The notes under the pieces were generated by a model, which did not search any database, was not told where the DNA came from, and was given only the letters and a program-made list of their open reading frames with translations. Both the position numbers and the translations under genes were made by a program. From assembly GCA_035651635.1 (NCBI GenBank), contig DASRFK010000240.1:1-64000 (forward strand): a DNA stretch of 64,000 bases, given 5' to 3'. Shown piece by piece: positions 16,756 through 25,546 of this stretch (its first letter is position 1; each line of letters begins with the position of its first letter). The stretch comes from JANXQE01 sp035651635. Lineage in GTDB: Bacteria > Verrucomicrobiota > Verrucomicrobiia > Limisphaerales > UBA8199.

Positions 16756-17523
16756 GTGCAGATTATCGGCCTCCAGCTGGACATCGCTTGGGAAGAAAAG
16801 TCCATTAACTTTGAAAAAGCGCGGCAATTGCTCTCGAAAGCGTCGCCGGAACCAGACTCGTTGGTTGTGCTCCCGGAGATGTTCGCAACCGGCTTCACGA
16901 TGAACGCGGCGTCGATGGCCGAACCGTACGAAGGCCAGACCGAACAGTTCCTCAAGCAAATGGCCTCCGAGCATCGGGTGTACTTGATTGCCGGAGCAGC
17001 GATGCGGTCCAAGGATGGATCGGCGCGCAATAAAGCTTTGGTTTTCGGACCGACCGGGCAATTACTTGGGTTTTACGCCAAGATGCGGCCGTTTACGCCT
17101 GGGGGCGAAGATCAACATTACGTTGCCGGAACGGCTCCGGTTGCCATTGAGTGTAATCGAATCAAAGTGGCTCCGTTTATTTGTTATGATTTGAGGTTTC
17201 CGGAGCTTTTCCGGCAAGTAGCGGCCAAGCAGAGGCCGGAGCTTTTTGTGGTGATCGCGAGCTGGCCGGAGAAGCGCGTGAGCCACTGGGTTCGCTTGCT
17301 GCAGGCGCGGGCAATCGAAAACCAAGCGTTCGCGGTCGGGATCAACCGCGTGGGTACGGATCCATTCTACACCTACCCGGGGAGGTCATTAATCGTGGAT
17401 TATGACGGGGAGATCCTGGCGGACGCCGGCAGCAGTGAAGGAGTCGTCCGGGCGCACCTGGACTTCGAGCCATTGCGCAAGTACCGCGCGGGTCTGCCAT
17501 TTCTGGCGGACCTGAAAGCGTAA
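16756..17523 (+). CDS. Carbon-nitrogen hydrolase (nitrilase superfamily, omega-amidase-like)
   Basis: With the GTG at 16756 the protein has 255 residues, the normal size for omega-amidase/YafV-type enzymes, and starts VQIIGLQLDI as family members do. The catalytic Glu is in VVLPEMFATGF, the Lys in GFYAKMRPFTPGGE and the Cys in APFICYDLRFPELF. It is a cytoplasmic amidase, probably acting on omega-amides of 2-oxo acids such as 2-oxoglutaramate; this is inferred from family. The frame extends upstream to 16678, but that part overlaps the riboswitch-like structure. It is followed 12 bp later by the MATE gene. Confidence 0.85.
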   Translation: MQIIGLQLDIAWEEKSINFEKARQLLSKASPEPDSLVVLPEMFATGFTMNAASMAEPYEGQTEQFLKQMASEHRVYLIAGAAMRSKDGSARNKALVFGPTGQLLGFYAKMRPFTPGGEDQHYVAGTAPVAIECNRIKVAPFICYDLRFPELFRQVAAKQRPELFVVIASWPEKRVSHWVRLLQARAIENQAFAVGINRVGTDPFYTYPGRSLIVDYDGEILADAGSSEGVVRAHLDFEPLRKYRAGLPFLADLKA

Positions 17524-17535
17524 CCGCCGCGTTGC

Positions 17536-18936
17536 GTGAGCCACCAGGGACCGATCCGGCTGCGGACCGAACTGAGGAACACGCTCATGCTCGCCGGGCC
17601 GATTGTGCTGAACCAGGTTGGACACATGTCGATGGGCATGGTCGATACCATGGTTGCCGGGGGTATCAGCACAGTGGTGCTGGCCGGGCTGGGGCTGGCC
17701 GTGAACTGTTTCTGGACGCTGACCGCGGTTTGCCAAGGCAGCTTGCTGGCGCTGGACACTTTCTTTGCGCAAGCAGTGGGCGCGGGCGACAAACCAAGAT
17801 TGGGACGCTACCTCGAACAGTCGTTTTGGGCGTGCGGAATGGTCACGCTCCTGTCGGGCGCGCTTATCGCCGTGGCGGCGGTTCTGTACTTATGGTTGGC
17901 GCCGCCGAGCGGGATGCGGGCTGCATTCGGGTTGTACCTTGGAAATATTTTCTGGTGCTTGCCCAGCCTGTTTATTTTTTTCGTGCTGCAGCGTTATTGG
18001 CAGGCGCGGCATCGGGTCGCTCCGTTTACGATTATCATTCTAGCGGCAAATCTGTTGAACCTTTTGGCTTGCGTGGCATTGGGGCTGGGCAAATGGGGTT
18101 TCCCGGCTCTGGGAATTCGCGGCATCGCCTGGGCGACCAATATCAGCCGTTACGCCATGGTGCTGGCAGCCGTGCTTTTCACCTGGTATCAACTTCGCCC
18201 GCGGCGGCTGCAATGGCCTTCCTTTGAACTGTCCGTTCAACGCCAATTCTTTCGATTGGGCTTGCCCGCCGCCAGCCACACGGCCTTGGAGATCGGCGCA
18301 TTTACGATTGCCACCTTTGTCGTCGGCACCCTGGGCAACGCCGCCCTGGCGGCCCACCACGTGTGCCTCATGATGGCCGCTTTTACCTTCATGTTCCCTT
18401 TGGGCTTTTCTTCGGCAGCTGCCGTTCGGGTGGGGGGATTTATCGGTAGTGGCGACCCGCTGCGAGCGCGAGTGGCGGGATGGTTGGCCATTGGTGTGTC
18501 GGTGACCTGCATGAGCTGCTTTGCGTTGGGCTACCTGACCATTCCGCGATTGTTGCTGAGTTGCTTTAGCAGCGACCCGGCAGTAGTGCAACTCGGAGTG
18601 AAGATCCTGCTGTGGGTTGCCTTGTTCCAAATCGCGGACGGGACTCAGGTGAGCACCACCGGGGCATTGCGCGGACTCGGTGACACGCGCACGGCCATGT
18701 GGGCAAATCTGATCGGGCACTATCCGATCGGGTTGGTCATTGGCCTGGTATTGTGCTTTGGACTCGGATATGGAGTTGTTGGAATGTGGACAGGATTAGC
18801 CTGCGGCCTGGTTACGGTCGCAGTGCTGTTACTATGCGCCTGGCACCGGGCCACACGGGAACCGTTACGAATGCGCCCGGTTGTTACGAGCCTTAGCTCT
18901 CAGGTCACGGGAGCAGAATCCAAGATCGAGCCTTAG
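17536..18936 (+). CDS. MATE family multidrug/Na+ efflux transporter
   Basis: The 466-residue protein has about 12 membrane helices in two homologous halves. It begins with the MATE signature region LAGPIVLNQVGHMSMGMVDTMVAG. The GTG at 17536 fits the usual short cytoplasmic N-terminus (SHQGPIRLRTELRNTLML). NorM-type proteins export cationic drugs in exchange for sodium ions or protons. The stop codon TAG (18934-18936) is formed from the 3-bp target duplication plus the first base of palindromic element copy D. Removing the element would give TAA at the same codon. Confidence 0.93.
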   Translation: MSHQGPIRLRTELRNTLMLAGPIVLNQVGHMSMGMVDTMVAGGISTVVLAGLGLAVNCFWTLTAVCQGSLLALDTFFAQAVGAGDKPRLGRYLEQSFWACGMVTLLSGALIAVAAVLYLWLAPPSGMRAAFGLYLGNIFWCLPSLFIFFVLQRYWQARHRVAPFTIIILAANLLNLLACVALGLGKWGFPALGIRGIAWATNISRYAMVLAAVLFTWYQLRPRRLQWPSFELSVQRQFFRLGLPAASHTALEIGAFTIATFVVGTLGNAALAAHHVCLMMAAFTFMFPLGFSSAAAVRVGGFIGSGDPLRARVAGWLAIGVSVTCMSCFALGYLTIPRLLLSCFSSDPAVVQLGVKILLWVALFQIADGTQVSTTGALRGLGDTRTAMWANLIGHYPIGLVIGLVLCFGLGYGVVGMWTGLACGLVTVAVLLLCAWHRATREPLRMRPVVTSLSSQVTGAESKIEP

Positions 18937-19057
18937 AACGTGTTTTAAAATGCCGGCTTCGGCCTTGGGCGCCTGGGTTAGGAGTCCCGCCTTTAGGCGG
19001 TTTCGGCGCGGGGCCGCCTAAAGGCGGGACTCCTAACCGATTTCTAAAAGAGGCTCT
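18936..19057 (+). repeat. Palindromic miniature element, copy D (at a stop codon)
   Basis: The 122-bp element starts GAACGTGTTTTAAAA and ends CTAAAAGAGGCTC. It is flanked by perfect TTA repeats (18933-18935 and 19058-19060). Its core hairpin is nearly perfect: GGTTAGGAGTCCCGCC at 18976-18991 pairs with GGCGGGACTCCTAACC at 19024-19039, with one bulged base in the longer stem. It begins in the stop codon of the MATE gene. Confidence 0.9.
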
Positions 19058-19094
19058 TAATCAATTCGAGTCGCAGGCACCGTGCACGTATTGA

Positions 19095-20075
19095 TTAGGC
19101 ACTGCCCCGGAACCTGGGCATCGGCTGGAGCGCTCCGCAACCCAGTCGCTTTTCTGCGGCACCAGGTCCGCGCTGGCGACGGCGCTCGGTCGAGCCTCGC
19201 GGAGGAGCCAATCGCTCAAAAAGTCCCCGAATACCCGACGGTGCGTCTGAAGGAGCCTCACGGCTCCGCACGACCATGACTGGACAACTGGCGCGGTTGA
19301 CGACTTCACGACTGACATCCCCCAATACGTAAGTGCGCAAGCCTCGGCTCAAGGCGGATCCAGTCACTACTAGATCGTAACCGCTCTCGCGAATTTCGCT
19401 GAGAATCTCTTCCAGCACAGCTCCGCGACGCAACTTCAGGTCTGTGCTGACTCCGAGTTGTTCCAGAGATTCCTTGGCGCGCCGCAAGTTCAAGCCCAGT
19501 TCGGTATTCGAGTTCAGGAGCCAATCGACTGTCTCCTGCATCCTGGGCAGGCGGGCATAAATCGCAGGCGGCTCGGGCAAGACATGCAACAAAGTAATCT
19601 GCGCCCCGGCACCTTGCGCGATCTTGCCGGTCAAACGAAGGGCGGGTTCGATATAGCTTTTGCCGCCGCTGCAAATCAGGATCTTTTTCAGAGCGGTGGC
19701 TTTGCCGGAGACAATGAGAACCGGGGGCTGAACTTCTTTGACGATTTTATAGGCCTTGGAGGACAACCAGAAGAGGCCGCGCGGTTCCTTGCGCACGGCG
19801 CCGATGACCACCAAATCGAAAGCGGCCTCAGTGGTGCGGCGCACGATTTCCTCGATGGGATTGCCCATTTTGGTAACGAGCTCGGCGGAAACACCTTTAT
19901 CTTGCAGCAACGCCTGGCCACGACGGAGTGAATCGAGGAGGGCGTCAGAATGGCCCTTCGCTTCGATAATCCCCAGCAAAACGACCTCGGCCTTGCACGC
20001 GGCGGCGAGCGTGGCGCCCAGGCGCACGGCACGGTCCGCTTGGTCCGAGGCGTCGCTGCAAATGAGGAGTTTCAT
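19095..20075 (-). CDS. Tandem universal stress protein (UspA x2)
   Basis: The 326-residue protein holds two Usp domains. The first is about residues 1-130 (MKLLICSDASDQADRAVRLG...APVLIV-type end PPVLIVSG). The second is about 135-275 (KILICSGGKSYIEPALRLTG, ending ASCPVMVVRSR). The second keeps an ATP-loop-like segment TGSALSRGLRTYVLGDVSREVV. About 50 basic, low-complexity residues follow. It lies 9 bp downstream of the TauE-like gene, so it is probably part of that operon. Confidence 0.88.
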   Translation of the reverse strand: MKLLICSDASDQADRAVRLGATLAAACKAEVVLLGIIEAKGHSDALLDSLRRGQALLQDKGVSAELVTKMGNPIEEIVRRTTEAAFDLVVIGAVRKEPRGLFWLSSKAYKIVKEVQPPVLIVSGKATALKKILICSGGKSYIEPALRLTGKIAQGAGAQITLLHVLPEPPAIYARLPRMQETVDWLLNSNTELGLNLRRAKESLEQLGVSTDLKLRRGAVLEEILSEIRESGYDLVVTGSALSRGLRTYVLGDVSREVVNRASCPVMVVRSREAPSDAPSGIRGLFERLAPPRGSTERRRQRGPGAAEKRLGCGALQPMPRFRGSA

Positions 20076-20084
20076 GACGACTGG

Positions 20085-21017
20085 CTATTTGGCCGGGTGC
20101 CCGGTCAGCAGGCTGTGCAGCATCATTCCTGCGCCGATGAGGGGCAAAGGAATGAAAGCCATGCGAATGCGCAGGCCCACGAAGTACTGAGTAAGCGTGG
20201 CGCCTAGCTGGGCCCCAATGGCCGCGCCGGTATGCATGACCAGGGCGATCAGGATGTCGACATTGCCCTTGAGCGCATGAGTTACGGTCCCATAACTGGC
20301 GGAAATGACGATTTCAAACAGATCGGTCCCCACGGCAATGTGTGTGGGAATGCCCAGCAGATAAATGAAACAAGGCATGCGGATGTAACCGGCGCCTCCC
20401 CCGAGAAAGCCGCTGAAGAAACCTCCCACAAAGGCCACGAACAGAATGGCCCAGACGGAAATGCTGGCGATTCCTGACACTGGCAGACTTACGTGCGGCG
20501 GCAGACTAATCCGGTGCACGGCTTTAGCAATGAAGGCCACCGCGGAATGGTCCCGACGGGAGGGGTGGGTCGGCGCCCCGGGCCGAGCCCTTTTTTCACG
20601 CCTTTGGCTACGCAGGGTGCTGATACTTTCCCAGGTCATAAAGCCCGCGATGCCCAGGAGGACAACAATGAAGGTCGGTCCCACAACCCAATCCATCCGG
20701 GTGGTGTGCTTCAGCCATTGTATGGCCTGGGCTCCGGCCTCGACACCGCTAATTGTGCCGATAACCATGATCGCCCCAAGCTTGACATCGATGTTACCCA
20801 GCGTGCGATGTTTGCGCGCGGCCACGATCGATTTGCCGACGATATGCGCCAGGTCGGTGCCGACCACGAAATTCATCGGCACGCCCACCGCAAATAAGGC
20901 CGGACCTGCAAGGAAACTGCCGCCAACGCCAAAAAAACCACCGAGCAATCCAACGACAAATCCAACCACCACGAGGTAAGTCGCTGAAATGTGAACGCCA
21001 GCAATTGGGAAGGTCAT
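20085..21017 (-). CDS. TauE/SafE family permease (sulfite/anion exporter-like)
   Basis: The 310-residue membrane protein has the duplicated TauE/SafE (DUF81) pattern. GFVVGLLGGFFGVGGSFLAGPAL is in the first half and GFFSGFLGGGAGYIRMPCFIYLLGIPTH in the second, with a basic loop (about residues 125-150) between them. The family moves sulfite, organosulfonates or other C2 and sulfur anions. Which substrate applies here is not visible. Its ATG overlaps the stop of the upstream small gene by 4 bp (ATGA), and the Usp gene follows. Confidence 0.9.
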   Translation of the reverse strand: MTFPIAGVHISATYLVVVGFVVGLLGGFFGVGGSFLAGPALFAVGVPMNFVVGTDLAHIVGKSIVAARKHRTLGNIDVKLGAIMVIGTISGVEAGAQAIQWLKHTTRMDWVVGPTFIVVLLGIAGFMTWESISTLRSQRREKRARPGAPTHPSRRDHSAVAFIAKAVHRISLPPHVSLPVSGIASISVWAILFVAFVGGFFSGFLGGGAGYIRMPCFIYLLGIPTHIAVGTDLFEIVISASYGTVTHALKGNVDILIALVMHTGAAIGAQLGATLTQYFVGLRIRMAFIPLPLIGAGMMLHSLLTGHPAK

Positions 21018-21262
21018 TCAGGCCTCCTTCGTCGCACCAGCCACTCCAGGAGAAGGCGTGTTAATACCTCCAGGAGCAGACCCTGCGTAACGATTAAAGT
21101 CAAAGCGACTCCGGCATAAGTACGGCGGTGGTGCAAGTAGAGGCGCGCGAGACTATCACCGAGGAAGTGGAGTACGCAAAGATAGTACGCCGTAATCAGC
21201 ACGGCATAAAGCGCCAGTTCGAGCGCGAATTGCGGCAACGAGGCTTTGAACTCACGGTTCAT
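21014..21262 (-). CDS. Small membrane protein, TauE partner
   Basis: The 82-residue protein has two hydrophobic helices, at about residues 12-33 (LELALYAVLITAYYLCVLHFL) and 50-70 (GVALTLIVTQGLLLEVLTRLL), with a basic end. I do not recognise a family. The stop overlaps the start of the TauE-like gene by 4 bp, so the two are translationally coupled. It may be an accessory subunit of that transporter; this is inferred from position only. Confidence 0.7.
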   Translation of the reverse strand: MNREFKASLPQFALELALYAVLITAYYLCVLHFLGDSLARLYLHHRRTYAGVALTLIVTQGLLLEVLTRLLLEWLVRRRRPE

Positions 21263-21449
21263 TGGTCAATCGCGCAGCAAGGGCATGGACTGCGTGTAAC
21301 GGTTCCGAACCTCAGTGCTGAGCGCGGCTAAATCTACTGCCCGTTCGGCCTGCTCCTAGGGGGTACTCACCCCATTGGCCCGCGAGGGTGCCGACAGGAC
21401 GGAATGCTCTTGACCCTTTTAGGGGACGGGAGCAGTGTCAAACCGAAAC

Positions 21450-21463
21450 GGGCTTTCGAGCCC
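21450..21463 (+). promoter_or_regulatory. UUCG-loop hairpin ahead of the CBM48 gene
   Basis: GGGCT-TTCG-AGCCC is a perfect stem with a stable UUCG loop, 18 bases upstream of the CBM48 ATG at 21482. It may stabilise the mRNA 5' end or tune translation. No downstream T-run makes it a terminator. Confidence 0.35.
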
Positions 21464-21481
21464 CAGAACAAGGCGACCATC

Positions 21482-21772
21482 ATGCTAAAGCCTAAAGTTG
21501 CCAAACAAAAAGTAACCTTCTCTTACAACGAACCCAAAGCGCAGACGGTCCTGCTGGCGGGCGATTTTACCGGTTGGAACCAGGCACCGTTGACCTTGAA
21601 GAAAGACAAGAGTGGAACGTGGAAAAAAACCATTTCACTACCGCCGGGTCGGTACGAGTACCGGCTCCTGGTCGATGGTGAGTGGCGCGACGACCCGCAA
21701 TGCCCCACCCGCCAACCCAATCAATTTGGTGGAGAGAATTGCGTTTGCATTGTTAACGGTCCGCCTGCCTAG
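21482..21772 (+). CDS. Stand-alone CBM48/AMPK-type glycogen-binding domain protein
   Basis: The 96-residue protein is essentially one CBM48 (isoamylase N-terminal / AMPK beta) domain. Its motifs are KVTFSYNEPKAQTVLLAGDFTGW, WKKTISLPPGRYEYRLLVDGEW and DPQCPTRQPNQFGGENCVC. There is no catalytic domain. The ATG at 21482 is preferred, with AAGG 8 bases upstream. Such small proteins are thought to bind alpha-glucans or to mediate protein interaction. It is convergent with the Ste24 protease gene, and the two stops overlap by 4 bp. Confidence 0.85.
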   Translation: MLKPKVAKQKVTFSYNEPKAQTVLLAGDFTGWNQAPLTLKKDKSGTWKKTISLPPGRYEYRLLVDGEWRDDPQCPTRQPNQFGGENCVCIVNGPPA

Positions 21773-23064
21773 CCCGCGGATAATGGATTGCCCGGCGGAG
21801 ACGCCGGCGAGCAGAAGCTCTGAGGCAGCGCCATCAGGGCTTGCTCCCGTTCGAGCAATGTCGGATGGGAATAATAGAACCCGCTGTAGAAGGGATGCGG
21901 CGTGAGATTGCTCAGGTTTTTTAGGTTGAGCTTCCGCAACGCCCCGATGAGCGGACGGGAGTCAGCCATGCTGAGAGCGGCAAAGCGGTCGGCCTGGTAC
22001 TCATAGCGGCGTGACCAGGCGTGAATCAGCGGCGAAAGCCAAAACGTCGCTACGCCCGAGAGCAAACCGAATAGAAGCAACCCGGCGGCCACGTTATCCG
22101 GCACAAAACCAAAGCCGCGGTAGAACCAATCCTGTCGAGCCAGCCAGGATAGGATGTAAAAACCCAATAACGAGCCCAGGGCCGAGGCGGTGAGCATTTT
22201 AGGGATGTGTTTTCTTTTAAAGTGGCCGATCTCATGGGCCAGCACGGCCTCCAATTCAGACTCGAGCAACTGTTGGATCAGCGTATCGAAGAGCACAATC
22301 TTGCGGAATTTGCCGAACCCGGTAAAAAAAGCGTTCGAATGCCGAGACCGTTTGCTTCCATCCATAACTTGTATGCCGTGGGCCCGAAAGCCGGTGCGCT
22401 GTGCCAGGTTCAACAACCGGGCGCGCAAGGGGCCTTCAGGCAAGGGAGTGAATTTGTTGAACAACGGCAGAATCAGGACCGGGGCGAGGACGGCAATCAC
22501 TAGCTCGAAAATCATGAGGGCGCCCCAAGCCCAGAGCCACCAGTTTTGACCCGCCCTCTGGATTAGGAAAACCATCAGCACCAGAAAGGGATAGCCGAGC
22601 ACCACCCCAAGGCAGAGACCCTTAAACCGGTCGGCCCACCACAATTTCGGAGTCGTGGTATTGAATCCGAATCGAGCTTCCAAGCGAAACTGCGCGTACC
22701 AGTCAAACGGCAAAGTCAGGGCGGAGAAAGCCAGACCCATCAGAAACAGGAAGCCGCCCATCGCCCAGGTCGAGCGTCCGATGTGCTGGCAAAAGAAGCT
22801 GAAGCACCGGGGCAGAATGCCGCTGAAGAGTGCCATCGCCAAAACCAAGGTGTCATAACTCAACTCCCATTTGCGCAGCCTGCTTTTTGCAAGAGTATAT
22901 TCGACGGAACGGGTGTAGGTCGGGGCGTCAATGACATCCTTCAGGGACTCCGGCACACCGGACGAATGCAGCCGAACGTTGCGTTCGTTCAACCATTCCA
23001 GCCAAAGCTGAGTTGCCCACTTCAGAATGACCAGAATGAATATTACCAGCCCGAACCAGTACAT
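21769..23064 (-). CDS. M48 family peptidase (Ste24/CAAX protease-like)
   Basis: The 431-residue integral-membrane zinc peptidase resembles the Ste24 type. The HExxH motif is in VLAHEIGHFKRKH (about residue 248), and the third ligand Glu is in RRYEYQADRFAA. There are about seven hydrophobic helices, including MYWFGLVIFILVILKWATQ at the N-terminus. The ATG at 23064 is chosen because it starts directly at the first helix; a frame to 23112 adds 16 polar residues. Bacteria generally lack prenylated CAAX proteins, so a membrane-protein quality-control role is more likely. Confidence 0.9.
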   Translation of the reverse strand: MYWFGLVIFILVILKWATQLWLEWLNERNVRLHSSGVPESLKDVIDAPTYTRSVEYTLAKSRLRKWELSYDTLVLAMALFSGILPRCFSFFCQHIGRSTWAMGGFLFLMGLAFSALTLPFDWYAQFRLEARFGFNTTTPKLWWADRFKGLCLGVVLGYPFLVLMVFLIQRAGQNWWLWAWGALMIFELVIAVLAPVLILPLFNKFTPLPEGPLRARLLNLAQRTGFRAHGIQVMDGSKRSRHSNAFFTGFGKFRKIVLFDTLIQQLLESELEAVLAHEIGHFKRKHIPKMLTASALGSLLGFYILSWLARQDWFYRGFGFVPDNVAAGLLLFGLLSGVATFWLSPLIHAWSRRYEYQADRFAALSMADSRPLIGALRKLNLKNLSNLTPHPFYSGFYYSHPTLLEREQALMALPQSFCSPASPPGNPLSAG

Positions 23065-23188
23065 ATTTTGTCGCCGTGGAAGAAAGATCGCTGTTGGCAG
23101 GCCCTTGTGCAACCTGTGCAGGACGCGGGAGGTTACCTGCCGCTCTGGACCGTTTAATCGGCGCGGCCGAGCGCCTTTTTAAGCCAGG

Positions 23189-24436
23189 TCAAAACTCAAA
23201 TTGGACATCGTTGAGGCGGCGCTGGATTTCGGTTATGATACGCTCCTCATCCTTGGTATCCCGGGCCACAAAGGTCACACTGAATCGAAGGTATGGCCCG
23301 GCATCGTCCCAAGGAACCGTGGAGATCAATTTCTCGGTGATCAACCATTGCGAGACCTCCTCGGCGGTGGCGAAGCTTATCTTCGAGCCATCCGCGTTGA
23401 GTGCGGACCTGGGAGCTTTCACGTACAGGAAAAATGAGCCGGCCGGTTTGCGGGCGCGAAATCCAGCTTTCACCAGCACCTGGACCAAGGCGGTCATGCG
23501 CCGGGAGTATTTCGCCGCAATCTTCTCCGTGATTTCAGGGTGCTCGAAACCATAAGCAGCGGCGTGCTGAATGGCCAGGAATTGTCCGGAATCGGAGTTA
23601 TCCTTAACATCGCCGTAAGCCTTTACGAGTAAAGGGTTACCCACCACAAAGCCGCAACGCCATCCGGTCATGTTAAAGGTCTTGCTGGCGGAGTGCAGTT
23701 CCAAGGCAACTTCCCTGGCCCCTGGTGTGGCCAGAAAGCTCAAAGGCCGGCCCTCGAAAACGAGCGCCGCGTAGGCGGCGTCGTGGATGATGACCAGGTT
23801 GTGGCGTTGTGCGAATGATACGACTTCTTCGAAAAACTCCGGCGTGGCGCTCGCCCCGGTTGGATTATTCGGATAATTCAGCACCATGACCTTGGATCGC
23901 GCGAGGACTTCCTTGGGGACGGAGCCCAAATCCGGCAGGAAATGATTGGCCTCGGTTAAAGGCAGGTTGTGGACCAGGCCGCCATAATATTTGGCATGCG
24001 TGCCAAAGACCGGATAGCCGGGGGTGGTCATCAGGACGTAGTCCCCCGGATTGATCAGGGCGGCGGGCAAAATGGACAGCGCGGCCTTGCTGCCAATCGA
24101 ATGAATAATCTCAGTGTCGGGATCGATGCCGGAAACGCCGCAAACCCGGTGCAAATAACGGGCGGCCGCTTCCTTCAAGATCATGTCGCCGTTGTCGGCA
24201 TAGCCGCGATTCTGCGGCTTTCGAGCTTCAGCGCAAAGTTTCTCAACTACCTCAGGAAATGCCATTTCGTCGGGTTCCCCGACGCCCATGTCGATGATTT
24301 CCGCCTCCGGATGAGCGGCCATCGCGGCGCGCTTGGCTCGCTTGATCTTCTCGAACTTGTAAATGGCATGAGATTTACCGTACTGGCGTCCGCCAATACG
24401 CTCGGCGAAGAGATTTTGAATATAGGATTCTGACAT
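23189..24436 (-). CDS. dapL: LL-diaminopimelate aminotransferase
   Basis: The 415-residue PLP aminotransferase makes LL-diaminopimelate from tetrahydrodipicolinate in one step, feeding lysine and peptidoglycan. Motifs are DMGVGEPDEMAFPEVV, the cofactor-contact LNYPNNPTGASAT, and the PLP lysine in LHSASKTFNMTGWRCG. The ATG at 24436 is preferred over a TTG six bases upstream. DapL replaces the acylated DAP branches in Chlamydiae, Verrucomicrobia and some other groups, which helps place the organism. It is transcribed alone, 76 bp downstream of no same-strand partner except the Ste24 gene that follows it. Confidence 0.93.
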   Translation of the reverse strand: MSESYIQNLFAERIGGRQYGKSHAIYKFEKIKRAKRAAMAAHPEAEIIDMGVGEPDEMAFPEVVEKLCAEARKPQNRGYADNGDMILKEAAARYLHRVCGVSGIDPDTEIIHSIGSKAALSILPAALINPGDYVLMTTPGYPVFGTHAKYYGGLVHNLPLTEANHFLPDLGSVPKEVLARSKVMVLNYPNNPTGASATPEFFEEVVSFAQRHNLVIIHDAAYAALVFEGRPLSFLATPGAREVALELHSASKTFNMTGWRCGFVVGNPLLVKAYGDVKDNSDSGQFLAIQHAAAYGFEHPEITEKIAAKYSRRMTALVQVLVKAGFRARKPAGSFFLYVKAPRSALNADGSKISFATAEEVSQWLITEKLISTVPWDDAGPYLRFSVTFVARDTKDEERIITEIQRRLNDVQFEF

Positions 24437-24585
24437 ATGCAATTAGACCGCCTGGAACGGGCAAGGCCATCCAGGGAGGGCGCAAAGTAACTGAAGGGAG
24501 TGAATCAAGCAAGCTGGCGGCAGGAAGCTCAGGAAGCTCAGCGCTGAAAGGCGGAAAAAGACCGGAGTAAATTCTGCTGCCGGGC

Positions 24586-25257
24586 CTACGTTTCAGCCTC
24601 CGGGTCCGAGTCGGCCGCGTCCTCGAGACCCTTGCCTTCGGGATCGCGGACGGCTTGGAGAGCTTTCTGAGCGCGCTTGCCGGCGACGGTATGACTGTAC
24701 TTGTGGTCGAGCTGTTCGAGTAAGGCTACGCTCTTTTCGAGCTCATTCAACCGGCCGTAAAGCTTGGCCAGGTGCAACGCGGCCCACGCCCATTGGTCGT
24801 CCGGGAGCTTGTGCTTGAGCAATTCCTCGTATTCGAGGGCAGCCGCCAAATCATTATCCAGGTCGTAACGATAGATCTCGGCAATTCGAGACATGACATG
24901 CAGCTCGTAAGGTTTGCTTTGAAGATACTCGCGAAGCAGTCGAATCGCCTCCAAAGGATCGCCGGAAGCGCGCACACGCTGGGCCTCCTCCAGCTCCGGA
25001 ACCGGAGCGGTCGGTGCACTGCCCTCAACCATCCATTGTTCGACCCGACCTCCAAAGAAGCCTTTTGCATCAATGACGCCCAGCAATGCCAGGAGCCCGG
25101 CCGACAAGACCGAGAGCGCCAGGAAAGTGAACATCCATGCCTTGGAACCTTGACCGGGTCGCAGCAAAAGTGCGTGCTGGCGGAAGTACAGGCCGGCGAA
25201 CAAAATCGCCATACTGGCGCTCGCCAGGTAAACCACTGTCCTGCGCTTCCGGTCCAT
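24586..25257 (-). CDS. TPR protein with two N-terminal membrane helices
   Basis: The 223-residue protein starts MDRKRRTVVYLASASMAILF. It has helices at about residues 8-25 and 43-63, followed by TPR-like repeats (DPLEAIRLLREYLQSKPYEL, LAAALEYEELLKHKLPDDQW, LNELEKSVALLEQLDHKYSH) and an acidic tail. The frame stays open to 25503, but that overlaps the small upstream gene and has no family resemblance, so the ATG at 25257 is chosen. It probably scaffolds a membrane-associated complex. The partner is unknown. Confidence 0.75.
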   Translation of the reverse strand: MDRKRRTVVYLASASMAILFAGLYFRQHALLLRPGQGSKAWMFTFLALSVLSAGLLALLGVIDAKGFFGGRVEQWMVEGSAPTAPVPELEEAQRVRASGDPLEAIRLLREYLQSKPYELHVMSRIAEIYRYDLDNDLAAALEYEELLKHKLPDDQWAWAALHLAKLYGRLNELEKSVALLEQLDHKYSHTVAGKRAQKALQAVRDPEGKGLEDAADSDPEAET

Positions 25258-25306
25258 GCCGGATTGGACGCTCGACCGGCCGCGTTGGTTTCGGCTAAAC
25301 ACCGTT

Positions 25307-25546
25307 TCAGCCGCGGTCGACAAAGGATAAACGCTCGTCCGCTTCGCCGAGATCAGAAGTGCCGCCGTCGTCATCGCGCAATACAATACCACGCGCAGAC
25401 CCGGCATGGTCCTCGTATCCCGGTGAAAACTCCTCGGACTCGCCATTGCTGACAAAGACGACGGTCGCGAAAGTTCCGTCATACTGGACGCGGTCACCGG
25501 CACGAACGTCCTCGCCGGTCGAATAAAGCATCGGCTCGGTGTTCAT
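25307..25546 (-). CDS. Small conserved hypothetical acidic protein
   Basis: The 79-residue protein (MNTEPMLYSTGEDVRAGDRV...) is rich in Asp, Glu and Gly. It looks like a compact SH3- or KOW-like beta domain (DRVQYDGTFATVVFVSNGE, RGIVLRDDDGG, DERLSFVDRG). I recall similar small proteins of unknown role but cannot name a family. It ends 49 bp before the TPR gene start and is divergent from the DAHP synthase gene. Confidence 0.6.
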   Translation of the reverse strand: MNTEPMLYSTGEDVRAGDRVQYDGTFATVVFVSNGESEEFSPGYEDHAGSARGIVLRDDDGGTSDLGEADERLSFVDRG

